A stretch of 64,000 nucleotides of DNA from Clonostachys chloroleuca (GCA_037952775.1 JBANAY010000003.1:34162001-34226000), one strand, 5' to 3'; counted from the stretch's first letter, positions 34,346-47,062 are shown. The notes: generated from the sequence alone by a model not told the origin. A program made the numbers and translations.

Positions 34346-36522
34346 TTAAGCCATATTATCCGCAAAGGCGTCAGTCCGGGGTGTTTGTGGTTGTCTGGTT
34401 ACCTTCTTGCTGACTGTGTAGGTCAAATCAAGGGTCCAGAAGTGGCAAATCTCGGCCTGGATGCAAGGAATCGAGCCATAGAGGGGAGCCACGAGGGGCA
34501 CCATGATGTAGTCGAGACAGTTCTTCTTGAAGGATCGTCGGGAGAAGTGCATTCCCTCAGCGAGGCCAGCATCCTTCATCTCCTTCTCACGAGCGTCGAC
34601 GCAAATACGGTGGAATCGCTCATACATAGCAATGTAGCAGGCGCAGAGCATAACACCGAGAGTCCTGAGCGTGTTTGAAAGGGCGAAAGTCCAGTTGAGG
34701 CCGTGAGGATCCTCCTTTCCGTCGGTGACAAACATGTACAGAGTTGAGGCAATGATCAGAATAGTCATATGAACGGGGATGATGTGAGCCTCAAACAGTC
34801 GGTGGCTCATGTAGAAGACTCTCTCCCAGTCAACTTCCTGGATCGTTTCCTGTGTGACATCCGAGAAGACACCACTCTCACGAGCCTGCGCGCTAGCTTC
34901 ATCGGACAGATGGTTGTCGGGGTAGTACAGTTCAGAGTTTTCACCGTGGGATCTGTGAACGGGTCGGAACGCCCGAGTGGTCTGCTTCCTGTTCTGCCAC
35001 ATCTCCACGAACCGTCGCATACCATATCCAGTGTCCAGAGAACCCCACATGTGACGGAGGGCTTGGTTGTAGCGCGCCTGCATGTCGATGAACATGCCAC
35101 GAATTCCGCCCTTGCCGCTGCCTACAACGTTGCTCTGGCTGACGGGGGCCGCGATAGTACGGCAGGTCAGGTTGCCATTGAGCGTGAAGAAAGACTTGAC
35201 AAACATGTGGAGATCTTCACCAATTGCCTCACAGCCGCAGTCCCAGCCACCGACACGGTCAATAAGCTCCAGCGACATCGAGTAAACGGAGGTGGGAGGT
35301 GCGATAGTCGAGCCACGGTACAGACCAGACATGCCACCAGCAGTCCACAGGATATCAGCGACACGGACAACAGCAGGAACAGCATGAGCATTACGATCGA
35401 AGATGATGGGAGCAGAGTAGAGGGTGGTGGGAGCGGTCTCGGGATAAGACAGGTGCATATCCGTCAATTGGCCAAAGTAATTGCGGGACAGATGGCTGTC
35501 AGCTATAGTGGGAACGTGTTAGCAGGCAATGGAGCTTTTGTCGCTGGGGATTCTGAGGGTCACGACGTACCATCGATTCCAGTGACAACGACGTTCTTGC
35601 GGCCTTCCATCGGGTACTTCACACTGAGCTTGCGAGCTGCCCAAGCCATGTTGCTTCCCTTTCCAGCGGCCTCGCCAGGAATGTCGCCAGGGTGGACGGT
35701 GTAGTCAATTGAGCGGAACTTCTTGGCAAACTCCTCAATCAGGGCAAGAGCCTTGGCCTCACCTCCCTGCTCGCGTTGCTCCATTCCAAGATAGACCTAT
35801 ATGATTTCATGTTAGCCATTGAAGCATATTTCCAGGCTGCGTCCAGAAAACTTCTCACTTTATCAGTGTGCACAATTTATGCGCGCAACTGAACAAGTAT
35901 CTGGAATCGCAGGAGTCGAGGGTATGGTACTTACATCGTAAGAGTTGTGAGCCTGAGGGTGCGAGGCAAGAACTTCGAGTGTCTCCTTCAGGGAATCGAT
36001 TTCCTCCTTGTAGTTGGGAATGACAATTGCGTGAATCACGGGGTCGGCGGTGGCCTGCTCTCCCTCATCGTGATACCTCTCCAGATCGAAATCACCAGCC
36101 TCACTGCTAGCAGCTGTGGAAGAGGAGCCATTGTGCTCGGAAATGAGCGTCTCAGAGCTCGACACGGAGGCGTAGGAGCCTCGACGTCGCAAAGCTTGGC
36201 TCTTGTAGTCCTTGAGCGACCGGCTGGGCGAAGGACGGGTAATGGCCCGGCTCAAGTCCACGATGGCGTACAAGGCGCGGACAGGGAAACAGAGCACAAC
36301 GGCATGGAGGAACAGTGTGTAGTAGGCGAAAACGTAGGTCCAGATACCGGCACCGGTTGTTGAGGTTGACGAGTAAGCGGTGGAGTGTGTATCCGGGTGC
36401 TCAAACTTATAACCATGACGCTCGCGAATCGATTCTTTCGAGATCACCCAGTACGACAGGAAGAGGACAGCAAGCATGCTCAGGCCTCCCACCCGTCGCG
36501 AACACCATCCGAAGACGCTCAT
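34346..36522 (-). CDS. Family 2 membrane glycosyltransferase
   Basis: Exons (minus) 35935-36522, 35571-35796 and 34346-35502 encode 656 residues. The start at 36522 (MSVFGWCSRR) is chosen because upstream in-frame sequence is C/T-rich leader. Two N-terminal membrane segments (LSMLAVLFLSYWVI and a second near residue 60-90) precede a processive GT-A fold: VIPNYKEE nucleotide-binding start, GIDADSHLSRNYF with the DxD metal motif, GEDLHMF as the ED motif, and a Q-A-R-Y-N-Q-A-L-R-H-M-W segment that resembles Q/RxxRW. Three C-terminal hydrophobic segments follow (HMTILIIASTLYMF, TLGVMLCACYIAM, MVPLVAPLYG). It is probably a cell-surface polysaccharide or glycolipid synthase; the substrate cannot be told. 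It is not a chitin synthase by length or motif spacing. Confidence 0.85.
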
Positions 36523-39500
36523 CGTCGCAGCGATTCGAGACCCTCGAAATTGGCCTGGGGAAAAGTCGGCTAGTCGTTGGATTGGGTGTGGGAAGGGAGA
36601 GGAGGGAGATAAGAGGGAGGGGAGCCTGGGGCGACTGCGACGCAGGCAGAGACGATAGAACTGAAACCCTTTAAGGAAAGACGAGGTTAAGGCGAGGTTG
36701 AGGATTGAAAACGGGAGAGTGCAAGACTGGCGGAGAGAGGGAGGGGTGGGAGGGATAAAGGAGAAGGACGAGAAAAATGAATGGGACGCGAAAGGAGGCC
36801 GAAATATGAGACAAGCAAGCTCTAGTAGCCCGGCGTGATTTGGCTGGGGCGCCAACGAGATTGAGGTTCCCAGGTTACTTGGGACTAAAGCACCAGTTCT
36901 GCCCCCCCAGTTACAAGGCCTGTACTGCCTTGCAGGGGGGGGAGCTAAGGGACTACACACGGCGCAGCAGCAAATTTGCACACGCCGATGGCCCAAATAG
37001 GAGAGATTACTGCCTGGCTCTAGTCTCGAGGTAATAAAAATAGCGGGATCGCAGACTAACTTGAGCAGAAGGATCGAATCGAATGAAAAGTGCTTCATCG
37101 AGCCCTTGGCGCTGGCTAATGGCATGGCACGATTTCGCACTCACTCAGACTGCCGACTGCTGGGGCTGCGTCTGCGGCTTCTGGCTCGTAATTATACTCT
37201 TTCAGGCTCGTCACTCAGCTCGCCATGTCCGTGAATTAGACTTCGCGAGGGCGACGCCAACCACGAACCCAGGGCACCAGCTGAGTTGAGAAGAATTCTG
37301 ACTTCTCCCGACGCATACCTGCTAGAGATAAACGAGTCACGACCACTGGTAGTTCACGGCCACTAACAGGCTAAGAGAGAGCCCATCGTAGCCCATCGAC
37401 GTACCAAGCACCCGGGCAGCGGCCACTCCCATCACGACCGCGGAAGTCGATGTAACTTTCACAGCCCGGCCAACCAGGACCGTGGCTTTTTGGTCGCAAT
37501 GTAGTACCGTGTACGGACCTGCCGCTGACATGTAAGTACCCGCAACCTAAAATAAAAGAGCTTCCTGGGGCAGAAGAGAAAAAAGTGTGACCTGCGCGCT
37601 GACCAAATTTACACCTCAGGGACTTGTGTTTTCCCATTCGCTGTTCAACATTTGGACGGAGGCTTGTGTGGATCTGGGTGTCAGCATGGTGTGCAACGGC
37701 TACGGCTACGGGTACTTCAGCCATCTTGGCTCTCAAGGGGACCCCAAGCTGGCGATGAAAGGCTTCCAAAGTGCCAGAACATGTCTGAGCACGGCTTCTA
37801 TTACTACCAACAGCCTAGCTGACTTGCATGACCCTCCCGCCCAGCAGATTGGCTGACCAACGATGGCATCAATGCTCTCGAAAGGGCATTTGGCCTGTCC
37901 TGCCACGATAGCGTGAGCTCCAGAACGTGAATCAGAGTTGGGCGTTGCATATCTCGAATGTGGCACAGTTGTTCCAACGTAAGGAGGTTACGTATACTAA
38001 CACGTATGGATATGGAGTATGGGGTATCATGGAATTCCAGGACGGCTGTCTCAAGAAACCTTACATGGCTTGCGCCTTGTTTGATGCGTAACTCATACGC
38101 GGGCGGCTGCCAGCATATCAAATCAGCAGAGAGCACCACTGTAGAGTAGAAAGCCAAGCCCTTGTATACGCAAACCGCGATCCATGCTGTGGCCAGATCA
38201 TTGCAAGTGGGAGAACTCCCCGAACCCGCCTCCCTTGTTCTCTCCACTGAGCCAGGATGCTTATGCCCACATTGGAGATCTGCAAGGGAACTCCCTCAGC
38301 CCCGTTGGCCCTGTCGCAGACAGAAAACTCCTGAAATCTCCCAATGCCCTGTAATAGAGGGCAATGCTCAGGCGGCCTCTCGCTTGGCCACCAACTGGCA
38401 CCGCCTTGGCAAATTCCCACCAGCTCTCGGCATCTTTCGTTCCTTGACTGACTAGCACTGCGTCTCATCGTCATAGCTCTAGACCTGCAAGCTGACTAGG
38501 GGAGCCACACGGGGGTGCCTCCACCAAGATGCCTCACCCATCCAACCGAAGGCGTGTGCCTACAACGTCGATTTGGTTGGAGGAGACACGCGATTGGCGA
38601 TCTAAATGGCGAAGGGCGGCCTAGACAGACGGGGCCCGGAGGCTCTCTACACCGTTTTCTCGACGACCACTCGGCACGAACAGATACGACAACGGAGCCC
38701 GCCGCAGTGCTACTTGCTGGATCCTCAGGTCCGTCACTTCTCTTTTTTCCTGCCCGCCAGATGCAGTTGCTATGCAGCTCATGTCTCGGGTTCCTGGCGG
38801 ACTCTTCCCTGTAATCACATAGTACTAACACCCTCTGGCTTAAGAACGCGATTGGGACCGCAAGCCAGGCACGCACGCAGCTCGCAGGACACAAAATATT
38901 ACAGCTGAATGTAGATAGCCAAGCCCATTCGAGTAGATGACATGGCAAGCTGACCCCAGGTTTGACCTTTGGGCTGCGCCCCATCCGATGATGAGTCGAG
39001 TCGACCGGATTGTCGCCCCAGATTCTCTATGCTCGCTCTTAGGAGATAACAACTCGGCGGGTAGGGCGGTGGGCTGTTTGTTCACTGGTGAGGATGGGGA
39101 TAGTTGTGGTAGCGCGGGTACCGCAGCCCAACAACTTGTCATGGCCAACTCTCGCACGTCGAGAATCCCATCTTTCCCATCTGGGGCCGATTGGACCCTT
39201 GCGGAGTGCAAAAGAAAAACCAGGTGCAAATTCAACAGCGTTGCATTATTGGGTGATCCACGGCCGCCCACCAACCATGGACTCGGCCCCATCAACGTGC
39301 AGCCCCCATGTCCAACCACAGATTACTGCATGTGTGCATTATGTGCCGAAAAAAGCAGCCTCTCTGATCTCAACCCCATCGACGGTATAGTAGCCCACTA
39401 CCATGGAAACGGCAACGGACTCACCATCATCTGACCGTCTCTTCAGCGCCGGGCCTGCATTTATCTCTCCATACCGTCCCCGGTCCCTATCAACGTGAAT

Positions 39501-41171
39501 AGCGGCACCATCTAGCTACGCACATCATATCACGCATGCGCATCAGCTGGCTTCCTTCACAGTCTCATCCCCCCATCTACCAATCCGCCAATCCACCCAT
39601 CCATCCCTCCCACCTCCGCCACCTGTCTCACAGGCCGTTTCAATCAGCACTCCAGACACAGCGCCATTGGTAATCAAGCCCATCGCCAGCCCTCGGGCAG
39701 TGGTTTGGGGAATCGGCTAGCCATGTCGGCACCAAGCTAGCATCGTATCTGTGGAGTGGCCTTGCTGCGTGCTTCGGCCCCCTGCGCATGCAATTTTGTT
39801 GTGCTGACAGGACCATTGCCCATTGGCCTGCGCGGACCCGCCCTGGGAAATGAGAGGGAAGGCCCCGTTCTCGCAGGTCCAGACAATGCAGTGCCAATGC
39901 AGAGTGCTTACCCGTCTGGGCGGTGTTTGTCAATGGCAGAGACGCCGTTCATCACCATCTCAGAAGCCTTACTACCTACCCAACGGCTGTATCACACAGT
40001 GACTTTCGCACGCCACGCAAACGACCGTCTTGGCGGTGTACCCTCAATAAGATTACTACATGCTGGCCGTGAGGCTCCCAGCAAGGTTGCACTCATCACG
40101 CAGGGACGAACGCATGCTCGGCTCTCGTTCGGATCTGCCCTGTCGAGAGCCCTCCCGGTATTACCTACTCCATCAACCGAGATGCCCAGACCCGGGCTGG
40201 AGCTAGGCCTAGGCCGCTGCCATGGATGAATTTCGCTTCGACGGCACACAAGCACAATAGGTAATAATACAACGACCTCGGCCCTACACAGTACTTAGTC
40301 ATCACCACGGCCTTGCGCGCTCAATGCCGCGTATACCAGTTGGGAGAGGCCTAGAACCAGTCCACAGAACAGTGGCGGAACGGCAGAGTGGGTCGGGGAG
40401 AGGCAGCTGGCAGTAAGCTGAGCTTCGCCTCGCCCACATGTAAAAGCCCCCGGTAAGAATTTGCATTTATTGGCTCTATGGAAAGTTAAACAGGAGGGAT
40501 TTCGCACCACCCTGTGAGTAGTATGTACGTACGTGCAAAGAGTATGACTCCTTGGCGATGGCCCTCTCATGCGCATAATTGGCGCTCTCTGTTGGCACAG
40601 CCTCGCCCATGGCATGGAATAAATATCCACAGTGCAGTTCCTTCACGCTCTTTGGAGGGAAAACAACCCTGGCTGCTACAATATGTGATCTTTTCTCGTC
40701 GCTGGCAACAGCTTGGCAACTTTTCCCGGCCCTTGCCACTCATGTGCATGCCGACTACGCATGCTCCATGGCGAAGCAAAGCAACCTGATCCAAAAACAG
40801 ATCACATCTGAAACTGAAGGCACAACCAACACCAACTCAGGCGAGGGGGACACAAGGCTGAAAATCCTTTCCCCCAATACCACTATGTGGTTAAGTTTCA
40901 ATCCGGGGTGGGTATCTTTTTGATATAACAATAGCAACGCCGTACCAATGCCATGCACGCAAATCCAATTATCCAAACGCCGATATGACCCAGGACCCCG
41001 CCATCCTGAGCTCCCTGAAGGTCCTTTGTCTTGAGCAAGCGGGGTTGTATCAATCCTAAACCCCAACTCGAAAGCAATGCCATGCTTGTCCTCGAGCATC
41101 TTTCAATCCAGTCAAAACAGTATGATGGCTTCCTGCCAAATGCTGCATGGTGTGATGTAACAAAAATAGTC
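36523..41171. other. 4.6 kb region without a recognisable gene
   Basis: Between the glycosyltransferase start and THOC5. The first 600 bp are purine-rich on + (C/T-rich leader of the glycosyltransferase transcript). The rest has short frames on all six strands, none with splice-consistent extension or known motif, and codon patterns look random. It may be an extended promoter, a non-coding RNA locus, or a decayed gene or transposon. I see no terminal repeats. Confidence 0.5.
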
Positions 41172-41922
41172 TCACGCTTCCTTCTCGAAGAGCTTCTGAA
41201 TTGGTTTTACAGCCTGTGGGCATTGTCAGCACTTTGTTCCAGGGCTCCCTAGGGTGGGCGTAACAAACATCAATGAACTTCTCCAGTTCATTATCCAGGT
41301 TTGCCAGGTCCTCCTTTCTTCGCTTGTTGTCCGCAATGAGCTTCTGCTTCCGTTTCAAGAGCTCCTGGCGCTGCTGCTCCAGGGCCTCACGCTCGGTTCT
41401 CTCGTGGTCGATTCTGGCGAACATCAAGGTGTTTTCATCGTCGTCCTTGTGCTCAGGGAACTTCTCAAGGAAGTTTTCAACGGGAATCAGAGGGAGTTGC
41501 TGGTATTTGTGGCTGCCACAAGTTAGCATCACATCTGACCTTTGATCAACTTTAGGGCTTGGCGTAGCCACTCACTCGAAACTTTCGCAGCTAGACAGCT
41601 CGTTCTGGAGATGGCGCTGCTCGTAGTAAAGATTTTGCAGTTGTAGATGTAGCCGATCAACCTCTTGTCTTGCCTCAGCAGTCGTAGCCTTGGTCTCGCG
41701 GGCCGAAATGCATGCGTGGCGATGCAACCCACGCAGATGCGCAATATTTGTGAATATCAGAGTCTGGTGCTTTGCCATCTCAGTCTTCTGGGCGGCGGTC
41801 ATCGGCTCATCACCATAATTCTCGAGGAGGTCAATGAGCGTGTTGGCCTGGTCGCGTGTTTCGTCCGAGATCTCCAGCGCGGAGACGAGCTTTGGCTCTG
41901 TGACCAGCTTGTCGATGGCCAT
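41172..41922 (-). CDS. THOC5: THO complex subunit THOC5 (Fms-interacting protein family)
   Basis: Exons (minus) 41576-41922, 41269-41512 and 41172-41213 give 210 residues; the last exon encodes only AVKPIQKLFEKEA. The THO complex couples transcription elongation to mRNP assembly and export in the nucleus. The protein is almost entirely coiled coil, with HLQLQNLYYEQRHLQNELSSC followed by YQQLPLIPVENFLEKFPEH, the most conserved block of the THOC5 family, then a Glu/Lys-rich coil. Fungal members of this length lack the long C-terminus of animal THOC5. Introns are typical (GTGAGT with GCTAAC; GTTTGT). It is divergent from the PAQR gene across 855 bp. Confidence 0.85.
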
Positions 41923-42777
41923 TGTGGCTGACTGAGTCCTCGCAAACGATATCGCTTGTTGTCTGTCGGGAGAGCACCGGTCGATCACGTGCTTATTGTG
42001 CGTTGGCGCGTTTCTGAGACTATCCCATCCAAACCAGTGAAGTTATCAATGGCTCGAAAACACAGTGATGATGAGCTAAGTTGATTTCCCGGCCAGAGTC
42101 CAGCCTAAGGCCTAACCAGACTAGCGCAGTGGAGGCTCACCAAGTGAGATAAGATCTGGCTACCCTAGACCAGAGAGACGTTGTTTGGCTGTCACATCCA
42201 CGTCCCCCGCTGACCCGCCCGGCTCGACCTCCCCTAATGACCATTGGGCAGGGACCTACATGGATTTCCAGTCATGGTCAGAAGCCGCGCTGCGCCAAGA
42301 CGCTCTGTGCGGCCCCCGTCAATTTGCTCCTGAATCCCAAAGTAAAGCAAATGTCAGTCTCATGCCCAAATCGCTCACTACATTGAACTAATACCCGCCA
42401 ATCCCCGTCACTACGACAGCCACTGAACACTAGCATCGGATTGTCCGTCCGTATGAATCAGATTCGTCACCTACTCGCACCCCACACCAACTAGCAGGAG
42501 ATGTGAATCGAGCGAAACCATCCGTCTACATCCTCCTTGAACTTTCTTCGCTTATCAGTTTGCCCCTTGCTGCAGAGGCCACTGCACAACAGCATACCAG
42601 TCAGATTTCAGGGTCCCGTAAGCTGATCGGCTGGTTCAACCAATAAACTCCTCCCATCCCCGCCCGTGCAACCAGCTGCGCCAACGGCTGGGCCTCTCTC
42701 GCCACAACATCAATTCCTTACACACAAATCCGACCAATTCAGGGCATGATACACCTCGGGAGGGCATCGCAGCAATC
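41923..42777. other. Divergent promoter region of THOC5 and the PAQR gene
   Basis: 855 bp with no credible frame; serves two divergent genes. Confidence 0.5.
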
Positions 42778-44322
42778 ATGAACGACGTGACGACGGCCTT
42801 TACGTCGGCCTGCAATCGCCATGTCCAAAAGTCCGGTGTTGACGATAACAACCCAGGCCAATCCTCCGCCGCGGATCCAAACAACGGGCAGAAGCCGAGA
42901 CAACGGCGACGGCATTCGTTCTTCATACCGCCGAGGCGCCGGTCCATTGTCGGACACATCATGGACGGCGAGGAAGGCCTGTTGCTGAGGGTCGACCTCT
43001 TCCTTACCGAGCTTGAGCGTCGACTCGATTACATCGAAAACTACACCGACCTGAGCATGGATGCCAGCATCTCTCGGGCATTCTCTACACTGCAGGCCGT
43101 CCGTTCGAGATGTTCCCAAGCATCCGAGGAAGTCATAGGCGAGGGAAGGCGCCGCCTCCATGTCATGGTTGAGACGCTCGAGACGAGATACCATGAAACA
43201 TTGGAGGCTGCCGAGTCGTTGAACGAAAAGGCACACCTTGCTGTGGAGCTGTTGGATGAGATGCTCACGGATTTCGAAACTCGTGCCCACAAACTCCGGG
43301 AGCGTGGTCTAGCAAACGCTGCCAGTGCGGCCGGAGTATTTGTCGGTGAGGGTAGACGGGTTGCCAACGAAAGCTATGAAAGGGCACGAGGGGTTGTCGA
43401 TGGGGGTATTGAGAGAGCCAAGCGGGCTGCCCTCTCCCTCGAGGAACACATCGAGCAGGCCATTCTCCAGGCCAAGGAGAGAGGTCTTCTACTATACGAA
43501 GAACTCCCTGCGCCATGGAGAAACAACCCACATATCTTGAAGGGATATCGCTTCTCGGAGACAAAGTTGGGATGCGTACGATCGGCATTCAATCTCTCTA
43601 ACGAGTTCATCAATATTTGGTCGCATGCGCTTGGCCTTGTTCTGGTTCTCGCCGTGGCCTTTTATTTCTACCCCACCAGTGCGAACTTCTCCCTGAGCAG
43701 CAAGACGGATGTGTTTGTTGCCGCCATCTTCTTCATCATGGCCTGTGTGACATTGGTGTGCTCCACCGTCTGGCATACCATGAACGCCGTGGCTGATGTC
43801 AATGCCATCTCGATTTTTGCCTGCGTGGATTACACAGGCATTTCATTGCTGATCGCAGCATCGATCATGACCAGCGAATACACAGCCTTCTACTGCGACC
43901 CCCTGAGCCGCTGGCTGTACATGGGTCTGTCTGCATTCCTTGGTATCGGCGGTGTCATCCTGCCATGGCACCCCAGATTTAACAGGCCAGACCAATCCTG
44001 GCTTCGGGTTGCATTCTTCGTCGGCCTGGCTCTGACGGGCTTCATGCCTATCGTGCAGCTATCCTGGACACACGGGGTTGATTTCGTCTACAGCTTCTAC
44101 TCTCCCATTTTCAAGTCAATCCTCGTTTACTTTGGAGGTGCGATTGTCTACGCCAGCAAGATCCCTGAGAGGTGGTGGCCTGGCGTGTTCGACTATGTCG
44201 GTGGCAGCCACAACCTCTGGCACGCGGCCGTTCTCGGTGGCATTCTCTTCCACTACACCGCCATGCAGCAGTTCTTCACTAATGCCTTCATCCGTGCGGA
44301 GGGAGGATGCCCTGCATACTAG
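42778..44322 (+). CDS. IZH3: PAQR/AdipoR family membrane receptor with N-terminal helical extension (Izh3-like)
   Basis: A single-exon gene of 514 residues. The C-terminal half (from about residue 245) is a seven-membrane-segment PAQR domain: LPAPWRNNPHILKGYR entry, FNLSNEFINIWSHALG, CSTVWHTM with the Ser/His pair, DYTGISLLI with the Asp, and HNLWHAAVLGG with the two C-terminal metal-binding His. PAQR proteins bind zinc and have ceramidase-like activity in characterised members; yeast Izh proteins affect zinc and sterol metabolism. Residues about 60-240 are a long amphipathic helical region, Glu/Arg/Ala-rich, resembling apolipoprotein or perilipin-like helices, as in the long N-terminus of yeast Izh3. 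No frame break. A polybasic RQRRRHSFFIPPRRR segment lies near residue 40. Confidence 0.9.
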   Translation: MNDVTTAFTSACNRHVQKSGVDDNNPGQSSAADPNNGQKPRQRRRHSFFIPPRRRSIVGHIMDGEEGLLLRVDLFLTELERRLDYIENYTDLSMDASISRAFSTLQAVRSRCSQASEEVIGEGRRRLHVMVETLETRYHETLEAAESLNEKAHLAVELLDEMLTDFETRAHKLRERGLANAASAAGVFVGEGRRVANESYERARGVVDGGIERAKRAALSLEEHIEQAILQAKERGLLLYEELPAPWRNNPHILKGYRFSETKLGCVRSAFNLSNEFINIWSHALGLVLVLAVAFYFYPTSANFSLSSKTDVFVAAIFFIMACVTLVCSTVWHTMNAVADVNAISIFACVDYTGISLLIAASIMTSEYTAFYCDPLSRWLYMGLSAFLGIGGVILPWHPRFNRPDQSWLRVAFFVGLALTGFMPIVQLSWTHGVDFVYSFYSPIFKSILVYFGGAIVYASKIPERWWPGVFDYVGGSHNLWHAAVLGGILFHYTAMQQFFTNAFIRAEGGCPAY

Positions 44323-45544
44323 ACACCTGCTCTTCCGTCTAGAATCAAAGCTCCAACCATCTTTCATAATCAACGATGGTAGCTGGAAATGTTTGATGAA
44401 TGATCATTATGATCATTTCATTGCCCGTTTTCAGATCTACTCCTTATATTTCTTCTCCCTTCTTTTACGTTTTATTATATATTTTCCCTTTTATTCTATT
44501 CCAGTCCTTGACCTTATCATACGTCAACGGATTTTGCTCATCCCTTTTCGGTTGGGTTCTGCTACCCAAACTAGCAAGGGATTTATTCACTTTTAGCATT
44601 ACATTTGATTAGACTAGATTGGGATCATGTGGTCTTTCCCAAGTCTGCTTTTTTCCAGAGTGATTCGAGAGGGATAGATGAGGATATAACTTTGCTTCAA
44701 ACAGTTCATCTGGCTAGCATTCAGCATCACGTATCATCGGCGGCGTTTTTGGCTTATTGGTTAATGAGGGAGGGGGTGAGCACATCTGTGGCATTTCCAG
44801 GATACGAGGATCTTATATTAGTTTCCGACATATAGAGATATATACATGGAACGGACCTTCAATACATTCGTTCACCTCGTTTCTTGAGATCACTTCTGTG
44901 CTCTATGTCATGCATTTATTCTTGTGTCCCTAGACTGGGTTCTGATGATTCTCGTGCGGGTTCAAGAGAGTGTGATGAGGAACATATTAGATGATCCTCC
45001 GTGCAAAACACGAAAATGAATATGGTAAGACGTGATGGACGTGGAAATTAGAGCCATAAATAGATGCAAAATATCATTACCATGCGATGCCCGTTTCTCG
45101 CGTTACCCTCGTTGATGCCAGGCTTTAAAGCCATGCGTAACTCCTTAAATAGCAATGAGACGCCTTGACCAAACACCATCCAGTAGGTGAATGGCCAGAC
45201 GTGAGTGTAAAAACTCCTGTGAAATTCCAAAATAAAGCAGAACAGGCGTGCGTACGCAGACTCCAATCGCCTACTGCGAGTAAAGTTGGCAGTTAGACAG
45301 GTCGCCCATGCATAGCCAAGGGACCCATCGCAAAAAGCGATGATGGGTTGACCCGATGTGTTCGACGGCCACTATGCCTACCATTTTGTCGCGCGTACTT
45401 CATGGAGTATTATTAAAACAAATATGCTGTTTGTGTTCCAGGTCTCATACTTTGCCCGGGGCGCTGTCAAGTGTGATGCTCGCTTTTCGTCCAGACGATG
45501 ATGTTTTTTTTTTGCCCTGTATTTTTCATTTCATATATTCATAA
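44323..45544. other. Convergent intergenic region
   Basis: 1.22 kb between the PAQR and BUB2 stops, AT-rich. No gene seen. Confidence 0.5.
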
Positions 45545-47062
45545 TCATAGCGCGTGTGAAACAATCTCCGAGTAGACGTCATCCGGGATCTTCTTTATAA
45601 TCCCAATTGTCACATTTTTCACAAGCTCCGCGTTCAGTGAAGGGAAAGACCGCAGAACCTTGTTCGGGCTACACAGTTCAGGTCAGCATTCGTTTCGAAC
45701 GTGTTTGTCCTTTGGGGGTTGCTGAACTCACCTCGGTGACTGCAAAATTTGTGTCCTCATAATTGTCAATTGGGCGACAATGCAGACAATATTCAAGTGC
45801 GGGCCATAGGCGAATAGGAAGTCCCAGAGCCGTAGGACCTCGGGCAGTGGCGGTGTGCAAGCACAAAGCGTCAGAACAGAGGGGAAGGCGTATATCTCTG
45901 CGGCCAACCCCTTGGCAGTGAGGTACATGGCCAGTTTGGGGTCAACGATGGCTAACACCTTGTCGACCAAGGCAAGACCTCGATGAACTCCGTCCATTGC
46001 TCCTCGAATATAACCCGGACACTCGCGTGTGAGAAGAGAGTGAAAGGCAACGAACGCCTCTGCCTCACTACGAGCCGCGTACAGAAAGGGGGCGGCAAGG
46101 ACATTCATACCTTGGACGTAGATTCCCGCCTCGGCACTTGATTCTGCAATTTTGTGTGAGCTTCCGGCTTGGAGCTGACGTGATCGTTGCGGGGAGGGAT
46201 TCAAACGTACTGCCTTGCGAGCTCTCAGATGCATTGCTGGCAAGACTGAGTCTGCCCATGGAAGTTCTTCCACGGCTATTTGGTCTCGATTGCCTCTCCT
46301 CCTCCTTAGCATCAGATAACTTCCACGCAATCGCATTAAGAAGACGGATGAGACTCGCTTCGCTTACGCGCCGTCGGAAGAGCGGATCAGTTGTCAGTGT
46401 TCGGAAGGTGTCGTTCCTGATTTTCGAATATGCTGGCGAAGCCCCCGGTGAACGAGTGCAAGATAGTCGTCGGTTGACATGATCGGGGCATCCAGGAGGA
46501 GGAGCCAGACATATATTCTCACGGTTGACTATCAGATATACCGGTTAGTTAACTGCGCCCTGGCAGGTCTTGGTAGGTGCGCAGGAAGGCAAATTCCCAC
46601 CATTCCATCCTCGGCGCTCTTGACGCCCTCGTCAATGACTTTCCACCTGGCACTCTCCAATGCGCCAACGTAGTCTCCATCGTTTGGACCATCGCGCAAT
46701 ATCTGCTGCAGCGACAGATGGCCATGCGAAAACACGGGTTTGTTAACTCCGGCGCGCTTGGCTGCTGTCACAGCGTTCATCTGATGGACCATGGGCGACG
46801 TCGCATCGCTGTTGGCTCGGACGCGCTGGATAACGTTGGACGAGCGCGTGGGCGAGGCATTGCGCTGCTGCTGGTCCTGGCGCTGCTGCGATATCAGGGA
46901 CGCATGAGCTGAGAAGATGCTGCCTCTGTTTGCGGAGCCCAGGGTATGCGCAGACTGCAGCCGTCGCAGGGTTCGGTGCGTGCGCGGTGATGGTGGGGGT
47001 TGAAGTAGAGGAAGCTGGGGAGGATGCAATTGCGGGATCGGCTCCCGGTCAGGGCTGGGCAT
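45545..47062 (-). CDS. BUB2: TBC-domain GTPase-activating protein Bub2/Cdc16 (spindle position checkpoint, SIN/MEN)
   Basis: Exons (minus) 46601-47062, 46211-46528, 45732-46143 and 45545-45668; about 438 residues once one base is added. With Bfa1/Byr4 this GAP holds the Tem1/Spg1 GTPase inactive at the spindle pole body. The TBC domain shows the catalytic arginine finger in KIRNDTFRT (IxxDxxR) and the glutamine finger in IYVQGMNVL (YxQGM), then LWDFLFAYG. The Pro/Gln/Arg-rich N-terminus (first 90 residues) is a disordered extension. The frame breaks in exon 2 at the C5 run 46442-46446 (G5 on the coding strand); one extra G gives LVHRGASPAYSKIRND. The C-terminal exon encodes DDVYSEIVSHAL. It is divergent from the sulfate permease. 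Confidence 0.87.

Noticed and set aside
34769..35704. 311-codon plus-strand frame over the glycosyltransferase
   Set aside because: Antisense of conserved GT2 coding sequence with its exons; composition explained by codon bias.
37141..40900. Several 90-165-codon frames in the 4.6 kb gap (e.g. 38496-38984, 38840-39319)
   Set aside because: Random-looking composition, overlapping frames on both strands, no motif, no intron-consistent extension.
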